Positions 16,922 to 26,173 of a stretch of 53,956 bases of DNA are shown here, in pieces (the first letter of the stretch is position 1; every line of letters starts with the position of its first letter). The translations under genes were made by a program, and so were the position numbers. The DNA comes from JBMFOH01 sp049969715 [NCBI: bacterium] (GTDB taxonomy: Bacteria > DUMJ01): assembly GCA_049969715.1 (NCBI GenBank), contig JBMFOH010000008.1, positions 1 through 53,956 of the forward strand, read 5' to 3'. The notes beneath the pieces are model-generated. The model saw only the letters and a list, made by a program, of their open reading frames with translations, had not been told where the DNA came from and did not search any database.

Positions 16922-17155
16922 CTAATTAACCTCTCTATTTTCAATCTCGGAGGTAAGGTATAGCTCTACTTCCATAAATTCTTCATCTGTAAGTTCTTTA
17001 AGTACTCCTCCTTCTATTCTCATTATAAAGGCCTCTCCAGTTTCATTTTGTGGCGCAAGGATAATATATTCCTTTTCCTTTATACTAAACATATCTATTA
17101 CCTGGAGATCTATATAGTTTCCGAATTCATCCATTACTTTGACAAAATCTTCCAT
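16922..17155 (-). CDS. DUF1292 family small protein
   Basis: A 77-residue acidic protein matching DUF1292 (YrzB-like), with a beta-rich start (VMDEFGNYIDLQVIDMF), a YIILAPQ strand and the closing ELTDEEFMEVE helix. The family's function is not known. A consensus AGGAGG precedes the ATG and an extended -10 promoter lies just upstream, so it leads the metG operon; the stop codon is 4 bases from the metG ATG. Confidence 0.8.
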   Translation of the reverse strand: MEDFVKVMDEFGNYIDLQVIDMFSIKEKEYIILAPQNETGEAFIMRIEGGVLKELTDEEFMEVELYLTSEIENREVN

Positions 17156-17183
17156 AATACCTCCTGCATAATAATTTCTATAT

Positions 17184-17192
17184 ATTATATCA
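17184..17192 (-). promoter_or_regulatory. Extended -10 promoter of the metG operon
   Basis: On the minus strand TGA directly precedes TATAAT (plus-strand bases 17184-17192). No convincing -35 is visible. It lies about 29 bases before the DUF1292 ATG. Confidence 0.55.
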
Positions 17193-17238
17193 TAAAAAGA
17201 AATTTTAAAAATTCCCTATTCCCGTTCTTTTAATATTG

Positions 17239-17247
17239 TGCTATAAT
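17239..17247 (+). promoter_or_regulatory. Extended -10 promoter of the peptide importer train
   Basis: TGC followed by TATAAT (17242-17247), with no good -35. The binding-protein gene begins at 17283 after AAAAGGAGG. It is divergent from the metG promoter across about 46 bases. Confidence 0.55.
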
Positions 17248-17282
17248 TTACAAATAAAATCTTTAAAAGGAGGTCATGCTTT

Positions 17283-18830
17283 ATGAAGAAGTTTTTATTG
17301 CTCTTGTTAGCGATTTCATTAGTACTTGCAGTGCTCCCTCTCTATGGGATAAGTGCTACCCCTAAATATGGAGGAGTGCTTAGGACTGCTATCATGTCTG
17401 ATCCCCCTACACTTGACCCTGCTCATATTACTGACACGACTTCAGATATGGTAGCCAGGCAGATCTTTGATGGCCTTGTAGACTATGATGAAAACCTCAA
17501 GATCGTTCCTGTTATAGCCAAGAACTGGAGTATATCTAAAGATGGTAAGGTATATACGTTCAATCTGAGACAAGGTGTAAAGTTCCATAATGGCCGTGAG
17601 GTTACTGCTGATGATTTTGTTTATTCCTGGAAGAGAGTAATGGACCCTGCTACTAAGAGTGAAAGAGCTAATTTTATGGAGGATATAGCAAAGATAGAAG
17701 CACCAAGCAAGTATGTATTTAGAGTTACTCTAAAGGAGCCAAGAGGTTACTTCTTGCAGATGCTTCCTTACTCTTGTTTCTGGGTAGTACCTAAAGAAGA
17801 AGTAGAGAGGTTAGGGGCTGATTTTGGGAGTAAACCAGTAGGTTCTGGTCCATTTAAGTTTGTAAGTTGGACGCATGATGATAAGGTAGTACTGGAAGCA
17901 AATAAGGATTACTTCGCTGGAAGGCCGTATACAGATAGGGTAGAGATTAGGGTTATTCCTGACGAAACTGTAATTATGATGGAGCTAGAAAAGGGAAATC
18001 TGGAATGGTATGAGAATATTCCACCGTCTGAATTTGCTAGATTGTCTGAGGACCCTAAATGGAAGGATAACATCATATCTAAGCCAGAGTTAGGAACATA
18101 CTATATTGGTATGAACTGTCAGAAGCCACCTCTAAACAACAAACTTGTACGTCAGGCTATAAACTATGCTATAAACCGTGAACAGATAGTAAAGACGATA
18201 ATGAGAGGTATGGTACAACCTGCTACTGGTATATTACCCCCAGGTATTCCCGGATACTCTAAACGTGCACCTATTCCATATGACCCAGAAAAGGCCAAGA
18301 GATTGTTAAGGCAGGCAGGATATCCAGACGGTAAAGGCTTACCCACATTAGAATTGGCATTCAATAAGAATGCTACCCATCAGAGGATAGCAGAGGCTGT
18401 ACAGTCTGATCTGAAGAAGGTGGGAATAAATGTAGAACTTATGCAGATGGATTGGGCTCAATACCTAGAAAAGGTAGATAGGGGAGAGACCCAACTGTTT
18501 AGGTTGGGATGGATTGCAGATTATCCTGATGCAGACAACTTCCTTTGGGTACTATTTAATTCAAAGAACTGGGGACCTCCAGGAAACGGAGCTTATTATA
18601 AAAATGCCAAGGTGGATGAACTTACAGATAAGGCAAAGACGATGGTACAGGGTGCTGCTAGGGATTCTCTATATAAACAGGCAGAAAGTATCATCCTAAA
18701 TGATGCTCCTTGGGCTCCAATCTATTTTTATACGGCTTGGGCGATTAAGCAGCCATATGTAGAGGGCTTTACCTTCTCTGGTATGGGTCCATTCACTGCT
18801 CCATTAGAAAAGGTTTGGCTTAATAAATAA
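17283..18830 (+). CDS. ABC transporter substrate-binding protein, peptide type (family 5)
   Basis: Extracytoplasmic solute-binding protein of 515 residues for a dipeptide, oligopeptide or related importer. A signal peptide of about 25 residues (MKKFLLLLLAISLVLAVLPL, then GISA) ends without a lipobox cysteine, so it looks periplasmic and not a lipoprotein. Family 5 features include GGVLRTAIMSDPPTLDP, the FHNGREVTADDFVYSWKR segment and PVGSGPFKFVSW. Two permeases and two ATPases follow, which supports an Opp/Dpp-type system. Some members of this family import oligosaccharides in thermophiles, so peptide specificity is inferred only. Confidence 0.93.
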   Translation: MKKFLLLLLAISLVLAVLPLYGISATPKYGGVLRTAIMSDPPTLDPAHITDTTSDMVARQIFDGLVDYDENLKIVPVIAKNWSISKDGKVYTFNLRQGVKFHNGREVTADDFVYSWKRVMDPATKSERANFMEDIAKIEAPSKYVFRVTLKEPRGYFLQMLPYSCFWVVPKEEVERLGADFGSKPVGSGPFKFVSWTHDDKVVLEANKDYFAGRPYTDRVEIRVIPDETVIMMELEKGNLEWYENIPPSEFARLSEDPKWKDNIISKPELGTYYIGMNCQKPPLNNKLVRQAINYAINREQIVKTIMRGMVQPATGILPPGIPGYSKRAPIPYDPEKAKRLLRQAGYPDGKGLPTLELAFNKNATHQRIAEAVQSDLKKVGINVELMQMDWAQYLEKVDRGETQLFRLGWIADYPDADNFLWVLFNSKNWGPPGNGAYYKNAKVDELTDKAKTMVQGAARDSLYKQAESIILNDAPWAPIYFYTAWAIKQPYVEGFTFSGMGPFTAPLEKVWLNK

Positions 18831-18849
18831 CCTTTTAATGTAATCTTTA

Positions 18850-18872
18850 TAGCCTGGGGCACTCCCAGGCTA
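18850..18872 (+). other. Hairpin between binding-protein and permease genes
   Basis: TAGCCTGGG (18850-18858) pairs with CCCAGGCTA (18864-18872), a perfect 9-bp stem with a 5-nt loop. Only a poor T-run (TTCT) follows, so it is more likely an mRNA-stabilising or partially terminating element that favours the binding protein. Confidence 0.7.
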
Positions 18873-18896
18873 TTCTATGGAGAGTAAAAGGAGAAG

Positions 18897-19817
18897 ATGG
18901 TAAATTACATAATACGACGGTTACTTCTTACGATACCTACCATTATAGGTATAATTACTATAACGTTTTTACTTATGTATGTGGTTCCTGGGGACCCCGT
19001 TAGGATTCTTATGGGACAACGAGGTGACCCTGCCACTATAGCAATGATAAGAAAAGAGATGGGGTTGGATGATCCTATAATAACTCAGTATTTTAGGTTT
19101 TTATGGAATATTCTTAGGGGCAATTTTGGACGCTCCTATGCTACAAATAGATTGGTTCTCCCAGAGGTACTGAGTAGATTTCCTGCTACATTAAAATTGG
19201 CATTAGCTTCTATGGTAATAGCGACTACTATAGGCATAGGGGCAGGTATAATCTCGGCTACTAGACAGTATTCCTTCTTTGATTATTCTAGTATGGTGGT
19301 CGCCCTTATGGGAGTTTCTGCTCCTGTTTTCTGGGTAGGGCTCCTTCTTATGTGGATATTTGGTTATACATTAGGTTGGCTACCAATATCAGGATATGGA
19401 GGGATAGCCTATCTTATTCTTCCTGCTATTACTTTAGGGGTGAGACCAGCTGCATATATAGCACGTATGACACGTTCAAGCTTTCTAGAGATTCTTAGGC
19501 AAGATTATATTAGGACAGCTAGGGCTAAGGGTCTCTCAGAGAGAAGAGTTATTTATGTCCATACTCTTAGAAATACACTTATTACAGTTGTAACTATTCT
19601 GGGTATGGAGTTTGCTAGTCTCTTGAGTGGAGCAGTGTTGACAGAGACTATTTTTGCCTGGCCTGGGATAGGAAGACTCTCAGTGGATGCTATAATAAAG
19701 AGAGACCATCCTATGGTACAAGGGACTGTACTTTTCACTGCTATTGTATTTATCTTTGCAAATCTTATTGTGGATATATCATATGCATTTCTTGATCCGA
19801 GGATAAGATATGAATAA
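18897..19817 (+). CDS. Peptide ABC transporter permease (DppB type)
   Basis: Integral membrane permease of 306 residues with six predicted membrane segments, the first at about 9-30. The N-terminal YIIRRLLLTIPTIIG start is typical of DppB/OppB, and the EAA loop that contacts the ATPases is RQDYIRTARAKGLSERRVI. AAAAGGAG precedes the ATG, after the hairpin behind the binding-protein gene. It overlaps the second permease gene by 8 bases. Confidence 0.94.
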   Translation: MVNYIIRRLLLTIPTIIGIITITFLLMYVVPGDPVRILMGQRGDPATIAMIRKEMGLDDPIITQYFRFLWNILRGNFGRSYATNRLVLPEVLSRFPATLKLALASMVIATTIGIGAGIISATRQYSFFDYSSMVVALMGVSAPVFWVGLLLMWIFGYTLGWLPISGYGGIAYLILPAITLGVRPAAYIARMTRSSFLEILRQDYIRTARAKGLSERRVIYVHTLRNTLITVVTILGMEFASLLSGAVLTETIFAWPGIGRLSVDAIIKRDHPMVQGTVLFTAIVFIFANLIVDISYAFLDPRIRYE

Positions 19818-20682
19818 AAATATAGAGAGTGGAGAACTTTCAACTTCTTATTGGAAGGATGCATTTAGGAGGTTGAAAAAGAATAGGTTAGCTATGGTAG
19901 GTCTATATATAATATTAGCTCTCATTCTGATCGCTATCCTAGCTCCTTGGATTGCTCCCTATAATCCTTACACAGTGAACTATGATGAATATCTTGAACC
20001 GCCTAGCATAAGACATCCTTTAGGAACAGACGAATTCGGTAGGGATATACTCTCTAGGTTGATATTTGGTTCGAGAGTTTCTCTCTATGTTGGTCTTGTT
20101 GCAGAGGGGATTACTGTTGTTTTAGGTGTGATATTAGGAGGTATTTCTGGATACTATGGTGGTTGGGTGGACCATCTCATTATAGAGTTGACTAATATAG
20201 TTTTTTCCTTCCCGTTCTTGTTGTTTGTTATAGCTATAGTGGTAAGCTTGGGCCCAAGCCTTACCAATGTATTTATTGCTGTTGGAGTTACTAACTGGGC
20301 TGGTACTGCCCGTCTTATAAGGGGACAGGTGCTTAGTTTAAAGGAGTCTGAATATGTAGAGGCAGCAAGGGCATTAGGCGCTAGTAGCACTAGGATTCTA
20401 TTTAAACATATACTGCCTAACTGTATAGCTCCTATTATAGTTTCTGCTACTTTGGGAATGGGTGATGCAATTATGATAGAAGCAAGTCTTAGTTTTTTGG
20501 GACTGGGTGCTCAGCCTCCTACCCCTAGTTGGGGGGCAATGATTGATTATGCTAGGGATTTTTTAAGGACTAATTTCTGGTATTCTCTGTTTCCAGGTAT
20601 AGCTATTATGCTTACTGTTTTTGGATTTAATCTTTTAGGCGATGGTTTAAGAGACGCTTTAGACCCGAGGTTGAAGATATGA
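19810..20682 (+). CDS. Peptide ABC transporter permease (DppC type)
   Basis: Second membrane permease of the importer, 290 residues. After a cytoplasmic start it has the DppC/OppC N-terminal helix and the motif [17 protein letters not shown], then a BPD_transp_1 domain with the EAA loop [19 protein letters not shown]. The C-terminus ends [14 protein letters not shown], the normal end of this subfamily. It overlaps the ATPase gene by 4 bases. Confidence 0.94.
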   Translation: MNKNIESGELSTSYWKDAFRRLKKNRLAMVGLYIILALILIAILAPWIAPYNPYTVNYDEYLEPPSIRHPLGTDEFGRDILSRLIFGSRVSLYVGLVAEGITVVLGVILGGISGYYGGWVDHLIIELTNIVFSFPFLLFVIAIVVSLGPSLTNVFIAVGVTNWAGTARLIRGQVLSLKESEYVEAARALGASSTRILFKHILPNCIAPIIVSATLGMGDAIMIEASLSFLGLGAQPPTPSWGAMIDYARDFLRTNFWYSLFPGIAIMLTVFGFNLLGDGLRDALDPRLKI

Positions 20683-21680
20683 AAAAAGATGAGAATCTGA
20701 TAATTATAGAGGAGTTAAAAACATACTTTTTTACTGAGGAGGGTACTGTCCCTGCCGTAGATGGAATCTCCTTTTCTATAGAGCAGGGAAAGACCTTAGG
20801 ATTAGTAGGAGAATCTGGATGTGGGAAGAGTGTAACATCTCTTTCTATAATGAGACTTATACCACCTCCAGGAAAGATAGTAGGAGGTAGGATTATATTT
20901 GATGGGGTAGATCTACTTAGTCTTTCAGAACAAGAGATGAGGAAGATAAGGGGAAATAAGATATCTATGATATTTCAAGAACCTATGACCTCACTTAATC
21001 CTGTCTTTACGATAGGGACACAGATAGCAGAAGCTATTCAGTTACATCAGAATCTAGATAAATATTCAGCTAAGGAGAGGGCAATAGAGATGCTACGTCT
21101 CGTTGGTATTCCTTCTCCAGAGCTTAGATTTAATGAGTATCCTCATCAGTTAAGTGGAGGTATGCGACAGCGTGTAATGATTGCTATGGCTTTGGCATGT
21201 AATCCTAAACTCTTGATTGCTGATGAGCCCACTACCGCATTAGATGTAACTATCCAGGCCCAGATCCTTGAGCTAATAAAGGATTTGAGAGAAAGATTTG
21301 GAATGTCTGTACTCTTAATCACTCATAATCTGGGTGTAGTGGCTGAAACGGCAGATAATATAGCTGTAATGTATGCTGGTAGGATAGTTGAGTATGGAAC
21401 CGTGTTAGACATCTTTAAGAGGCCAAGACATCCATATACTTGGGGATTATTACAGGCGATTCCAAGACTTGATACGGATAGAGAGAGGCTTCTTACTATA
21501 GAAGGTACAGTGCCAGATATGTTGAACCTTCCTAAAGGGTGCAAGTTCTCCCCCAGATGTATGTTTGTTAAATCTCAGTGTGAAGAGGCAGAGCCTTCAT
21601 TAGAGGAGGTAGAAACTGGACATTTTGCAAGATGCTGGAGAACAAAAGAGATAGATTTTTCTAAGTCTGGAGTAGAGTGA
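20679..21680 (+). CDS. Peptide ABC transporter ATP-binding protein (DppD type)
   Basis: First ATPase of the importer, 333 residues. Walker A is GESGCGKS, the signature is [12 protein letters not shown], and Walker B is [12 protein letters not shown]. The C-terminal oligopeptide-transporter extension contains the cysteine motif [14 protein letters not shown], which is found in DppD/OppD proteins. The stop codon is one base before the second ATPase gene. Confidence 0.95.
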   Translation: MKKDENLIIIEELKTYFFTEEGTVPAVDGISFSIEQGKTLGLVGESGCGKSVTSLSIMRLIPPPGKIVGGRIIFDGVDLLSLSEQEMRKIRGNKISMIFQEPMTSLNPVFTIGTQIAEAIQLHQNLDKYSAKERAIEMLRLVGIPSPELRFNEYPHQLSGGMRQRVMIAMALACNPKLLIADEPTTALDVTIQAQILELIKDLRERFGMSVLLITHNLGVVAETADNIAVMYAGRIVEYGTVLDIFKRPRHPYTWGLLQAIPRLDTDRERLLTIEGTVPDMLNLPKGCKFSPRCMFVKSQCEEAEPSLEEVETGHFARCWRTKEIDFSKSGVE

Positions 21681-21681
21681 T

Positions 21682-22653
21682 ATGAGTGATAATATCTTAG
21701 TTAGAGTAGAAAACCTTTCTAAGCTTTTCCCTATAAAGGGAGGGGTTTTGCAGCGTCCTATTGGTTATGTGAGGGCAGTAGAAAACATCTCTTTCCATAT
21801 ATATAGAGGAGAGACGTTAGGATTGGTTGGTGAAAGTGGGTGTGGTAAGACTACTACAGGGAGAACTATCCTCAGGCTGATAGACCCTACATCAGGAAAT
21901 ATAGTGTTTGACGGAATAGACATTACTACCCTAAGTAGAAAACAGTTAGCGCCTTTGAGGAGGGAGATGCAGATTATATTCCAAGATCCTTATGGCTCTC
22001 TCAATCCCAGGATGACTGTAGGAGACATTATAGGGGAGGGATTAGAGGTACATAAAATAGCTAGAGGAAGGGAAAAGGAAAAGAGGATAATGGAATTGAT
22101 GGAGGTAGTAGGATTGCCTCCTGCCTATATGAGGAGATACCCTCACGAGTTTAGTGGGGGACAACGCCAACGTATTGGTATAGCTAGGGCTCTAGCGGTA
22201 AATCCTAAATTTATTGTCTGTGATGAACCGGTATCTGCTTTAGATGTATCAATTCAGTCCCAGATTATAAATCTTTTGAAAGATCTCCAGAGACAGTTTG
22301 AACTGACATATCTATTCATAGCCCATGATCTGAGTGTAGTAAAACATATGAGTGATAGGATTGCAGTAATGTATCTAGGGAAGATAGTAGAATATGCCTC
22401 TAGCGAAGACCTTTTCAGTGATCCTAGACATCCATATACACTAGCCCTTATGTCTGCTATTCCTATCCCTGATCCAGAGGTCAAGAAGCAGAGAATAGTA
22501 TTACAGGGAGACCTACCCAGCCCTAGTAATCCTCCAAAGGGTTGTAGATTTAATACTAGATGTCCAAGGGTAATGCCTATATGCCGTGAGACAGAGCCCT
22601 TATTAAAGGATGTGGGAAAGGAGCATTTTGTAGCATGCCATCTATGGAGTTAG
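21682..22653 (+). CDS. Peptide ABC transporter ATP-binding protein (DppF type)
   Basis: Second ATPase, 323 residues, with Walker [10 protein letters not shown], signature [12 protein letters not shown] and Walker [13 protein letters not shown]. The C-terminal cysteine motif [14 protein letters not shown] is intact. It is the last gene of the importer, yet its final 19 bases overlap the start of pheS, so the transcript clearly continues into translation genes. Confidence 0.95.
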   Translation: MSDNILVRVENLSKLFPIKGGVLQRPIGYVRAVENISFHIYRGETLGLVGESGCGKTTTGRTILRLIDPTSGNIVFDGIDITTLSRKQLAPLRREMQIIFQDPYGSLNPRMTVGDIIGEGLEVHKIARGREKEKRIMELMEVVGLPPAYMRRYPHEFSGGQRQRIGIARALAVNPKFIVCDEPVSALDVSIQSQIINLLKDLQRQFELTYLFIAHDLSVVKHMSDRIAVMYLGKIVEYASSEDLFSDPRHPYTLALMSAIPIPDPEVKKQRIVLQGDLPSPSNPPKGCRFNTRCPRVMPICRETEPLLKDVGKEHFVACHLWS

Positions 22654-23663
22654 ATATAAAGAATATAAGATTAACGGCATTGCATGAGATATCCAGTGTA
22701 GAGGATATAGAACAACTTAAGAGTATAGAGGTAAGGTATCTAGGAAGAAAGGGTTTGATAACGCAGATACTAAGAGACTTAAAAGGTGTTCCTCCAGAAG
22801 AGAGACCTGAGATAGGCAGGATCATAAATGAGTTAAAGGTGGAATTAACTAATGAGATAGAGAATAAGAGGGCATCTCTTGAACAGAAAGAAAGGTTTAG
22901 AAGGTTAGAGGAAGAGAGAATTGATATTACTCTGCCTGGAATAAATCCTCCCGTGGGAAGACTACATCCCCTTACGTTGATTATAGAAAGAGTAGAGGAG
23001 ATTCTAACAAGTCTTGGATTTTCTGTTGTTGAAGGTTATGAGATGGAGAGTGACTACTATAATTTTGAAGCCCTCAATATACCATGGTATCATCCTGCTA
23101 GAGATACGCAAGATTCATTCTATATAACGGATAAACTTCTACTTAGGACTCAGACCTCTCCTGTACAGATAAGAGTGATGGAACAGTTGAAACCTCCATT
23201 TAAGATCTTTGCTCCAGGAAGGGTATATAGGCGTGACCAGCCTACTGCTCGTCATTCTCCTGTATTCCACCAGATTGAAGGTATGGCTGTTGATAGAGAC
23301 GTAACATTTGCTGACCTGAAAGGAACCTTAGATGTTTTTGCCAGGGCTCTCTTTGGAGAGGATGTAAATACTAGATTTAGGGCAGACTACTTCCCATTCA
23401 CAGAACCGAGTGGAGAGTTTGCTATAAGTTGTATCTTCTGCAAAGGAAAGGGTTGTAATGTATGTTCATATTCGGGCTGGATCGAGATCCTAGGATGTGG
23501 GATGGTACATCCAAAGGTGCTTTCTGTAGGTGGGATAGATCCAGAAGAATATTCTGGATTTGCTTTTGGTATGGGATGGGATAGATTAGCAATGCTTACA
23601 TATGGGGTAAATGATATAAGATTATTTTTAGAGAATCATCCTGAATTTTTAAGACAATTTTAG
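22635..23663 (+). CDS. pheS: Phenylalanyl-tRNA synthetase alpha subunit
   Basis: Catalytic alpha subunit of the (alpha-beta)2 class II synthetase, 342 residues. The N-terminal helical arm (about 1-90) is predicted to form the coiled coil; motif 2 lies in [15 protein letters not shown] and motif 3 in [14 protein letters not shown] four-cysteine region ([12 protein letters not shown]) sits before motif 3. Starts at 22635 and 22644 (Met1 and Met4) are both possible; AAAGGAG lies 12 or more bases upstream. pheT follows after 10 bases. Confidence 0.96.
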   Translation: MPSMELDIKNIRLTALHEISSVEDIEQLKSIEVRYLGRKGLITQILRDLKGVPPEERPEIGRIINELKVELTNEIENKRASLEQKERFRRLEEERIDITLPGINPPVGRLHPLTLIIERVEEILTSLGFSVVEGYEMESDYYNFEALNIPWYHPARDTQDSFYITDKLLLRTQTSPVQIRVMEQLKPPFKIFAPGRVYRRDQPTARHSPVFHQIEGMAVDRDVTFADLKGTLDVFARALFGEDVNTRFRADYFPFTEPSGEFAISCIFCKGKGCNVCSYSGWIEILGCGMVHPKVLSVGGIDPEEYSGFAFGMGWDRLAMLTYGVNDIRLFLENHPEFLRQF

Positions 23664-23673
23664 GAGCAGTAAG

Positions 23674-25692
23674 ATGAAGATTTTGTTATCATGGATGAAA
23701 GATTTCGTAGATATAGACAAGCCCCCTCGGGAGATAGCCTATAAACTTACTATGGCAGGTCTAGAGGTGGAGGAGGTAGAAGAGATAGAAAATGATTATA
23801 TTTTGGATGTAAGTATCCCAGCAAATAGAGGTGATTGTCAGAGTATACTAGGAATTGCTAGAGAGGTATCTGCGATATTTAGCATTCCTATGAAGCCGTT
23901 AGTTTCTCCAAGTTTTAATGAAAAGGAGAGAGGAATTGGGGTTGAGGTTTTGGATCCAGAACTTTGTCCAAGATATACCTTACGTCTTATAAGCAATGTA
24001 AAGGTTGGACTCTCTCCCGAATGGCTTAGAAAGAGATTAGAAGCTGTTGGAATAAGGAGTATCAATAACGTAGTAGATATAACAAATTATGTTATGTGGA
24101 CTTTAGGTCAGCCATTACATGCTTTTGATGCAGATAAGATAAAGAATAAGGTGTATGTGAGAAGGGCTTATAGAGGAGAAAGAATTACTACCTTGGATGA
24201 CCAAATCCGTGACTTGTCAGAAGAAATGCTAGTGATAGCTGATGAGGATGGTCCTATTGCTGTAGCTGGAGTAATGGGAGGAAAGGATAGTGAGGTGACT
24301 TTTTCTACTAAAGATATTGCCCTTGAGTCTGCCTGTTTCGACAATGTCTCTGTGAGAGGCACATCTAAGGTTCTTGGATTGAGAACAGAGGCATCTGTAA
24401 GATTTGAAAAGGGTGTAGATATAGGTATCACTAAACTTGCTTCTGATGTGGCTACTGAAATGATAGTGAAGTTATGTGGTGGTGAGATAGGGGTATTGAG
24501 TGAGTTCTATCCTGTAGAATATAAAGTGAACGCTATTACGTTTAGGCCTGAAAGATTTACTAAGAGGATGGGAGTAAAGATTCCAAAAGAGGAAATTGAT
24601 AGTATACTTCATAGATTGGGATTTAGAATAGATAAAGAGGATTCAAATTGGATGGTGACACCAATCTCTTGTAGGAGGGATATCTTTTTAGAAGAGGACC
24701 TCTATGAAGAGGTAATGCGAATAGCTGGATATGAGAGGCTGCCATCAACTCTTCATACAGGGAGGGTTGGGATAGTTTCTCCTCCGGAGGATTGGAAGAG
24801 ACGTAAGATTCTAAGAAAGAGGCTTAACTCTGCTGGATTTAGTGAGGTTATTACATCTAGTTTCGTGCCAATTCTATTTGACGGATACTTTAAAGAATTT
24901 TTCCCAGAAGAGATAGGCTCTATAAGTGTGATAAATCCACTTAGAGAGGAGGAATCTCTCCTTAGATATTCTATATCTCAGGCACTGCTTAATCTGGCGG
25001 CTAACAATGTGAGATGGGGATATGAAGACTTCTCTCTTTTTGAGATAGGAAGGGTCTTTTATAAGGATCAGGATGGGTATAAAGAAAGGGAACATCTGGG
25101 TATAATCCAGTCTGGTAGGATCTTTTATTCTTGGGAAGATAGAATAGAAACTAGTTTCTATTCTATTAAGGGAGCCTTGGAATATCTATTTAATAGAAAG
25201 TTAGAGTTTTCTCCATCTTCATCTACTACATTACATCCTGGAAGGACTGCTAACATATCCTATAATGGGAGGGTAGTTGGTTTTATAGGAGAGATACATC
25301 CTGATATAGCTAGGATGATGAAACTACCAAGGGTTTATATTGCTGAGATTGATTTAGCGGTATTTCCTTTAGAGTTTTTCCTTCCTACCAGGATAGAAGA
25401 ACCTTCTAGATTGCCAAAACTTAAAAGAGATATTGCAGTAGTGGTTCCACAGGGCATTCCTGCTATTAGGGTGATAGAGATGATAAAGGATACTTTTGGT
25501 GGTATTCTTGAAGTGTGTGAATTGTTCGATGTATATAAGGGACCCAATATTCCTGAAGGTATGGTAAATTTAGCCTTTTCTCTGGAATTGAGAGAAAGGT
25601 CCAGGACCCTTACTCAAGAGGAAGTAGAAGAGAAGGTGGAGGCATTAAAATTGAGATTAGGTAGTATTAATGGAAGGTTGCGTGAATGGTAA
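23674..25692 (+). CDS. pheT: Phenylalanyl-tRNA synthetase beta subunit lacking the OB tRNA-binding insertion
   Basis: Beta subunit of PheRS with 672 residues, about 110-130 shorter than the usual 790-800. The N-terminus MKILLSWMKDFVDI through AGLEVEEVEEIEN runs directly into DVSIPANRGDC; the EMAPII-like OB domain normally found between these two segments is missing. The B3/B4 editing region, the B5 domain, the catalytic-like core and the C-terminal FDX-ACB anticodon-binding domain (from about LPKLKRDIAVVVPQG) are all present. The frame is intact throughout, so this is a domain absence and not a disruption. Confidence 0.95.
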   Translation: MKILLSWMKDFVDIDKPPREIAYKLTMAGLEVEEVEEIENDYILDVSIPANRGDCQSILGIAREVSAIFSIPMKPLVSPSFNEKERGIGVEVLDPELCPRYTLRLISNVKVGLSPEWLRKRLEAVGIRSINNVVDITNYVMWTLGQPLHAFDADKIKNKVYVRRAYRGERITTLDDQIRDLSEEMLVIADEDGPIAVAGVMGGKDSEVTFSTKDIALESACFDNVSVRGTSKVLGLRTEASVRFEKGVDIGITKLASDVATEMIVKLCGGEIGVLSEFYPVEYKVNAITFRPERFTKRMGVKIPKEEIDSILHRLGFRIDKEDSNWMVTPISCRRDIFLEEDLYEEVMRIAGYERLPSTLHTGRVGIVSPPEDWKRRKILRKRLNSAGFSEVITSSFVPILFDGYFKEFFPEEIGSISVINPLREEESLLRYSISQALLNLAANNVRWGYEDFSLFEIGRVFYKDQDGYKEREHLGIIQSGRIFYSWEDRIETSFYSIKGALEYLFNRKLEFSPSSSTTLHPGRTANISYNGRVVGFIGEIHPDIARMMKLPRVYIAEIDLAVFPLEFFLPTRIEEPSRLPKLKRDIAVVVPQGIPAIRVIEMIKDTFGGILEVCELFDVYKGPNIPEGMVNLAFSLELRERSRTLTQEEVEEKVEALKLRLGSINGRLREW

Positions 25693-26173
25693 CAGGATAA
25701 GTCTTGATGTAATAGGAATATTACTTATTATATTAGGTATGTTTTGGGGGCTAAGGAGGGGGTTCTTTCGTTCTCTCTTTTTCATTTTTGGGATTATATT
25801 AGGTATATACCTCGGTAATATATTTATTAGGGCATTTGCTAAGGGACTTTCTAATAGATTTAATATACCCAATAATATATCTGGATTTATTATATTTGGA
25901 GTTTCTTTTTTTCTTATTCTTAGTTTAGTTAATGGGTTAGGCCTTTTAATTAAAAGACCTAAGAAAGGTTTATTGAGATTATTAGATAGACTAGGTGGTT
26001 TAATAGTAGGAATAGTTTGGGGGATAGGGATCTGCGGTCTTTTGGGTGTTATTCTGTCTAGGTTTGACTTTACTAAGAACCTACTTCCTGGTACTATAGT
26101 ATTAGGTTTAAGTGAATTCTGGGTAAAGAGAATTATAGAGGGGATCCTTTCTTATGGAACTTGGTGGTATTAA
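25670..26173 (+). CDS. CvpA family membrane protein
   Basis: A 167-residue integral membrane protein with four predicted hydrophobic segments (about 12-30, 33-52, 65-88 and 108-130) and the GLRRGFFRSL motif after the first, characteristic of CvpA (colicin V production protein) relatives. The family's cellular role is unclear, with links to envelope homeostasis. The ATG at 25670 overlaps pheT by 23 bases; a GTG at 25682 with GGAAGG just upstream is an equally good start. It overlaps polX by 20 bases. Bacillus-like genomes also show cvpA and polX near pheT, which supports the assignment. Confidence 0.82.
   Translation: MEGCVNGNRISLDVIGILLIILGMFWGLRRGFFRSLFFIFGIILGIYLGNIFIRAFAKGLSNRFNIPNNISGFIIFGVSFFLILSLVNGLGLLIKRPKKGLLRLLDRLGGLIVGIVWGIGICGLLGVILSRFDFTKNLLPGTIVLGLSEFWVKRIIEGILSYGTWWY

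Noticed and set aside
16918-16944. TTG start for metG
   Set aside because: No ribosome binding site precedes it, and the family N-terminus begins at the ATG at 16917.
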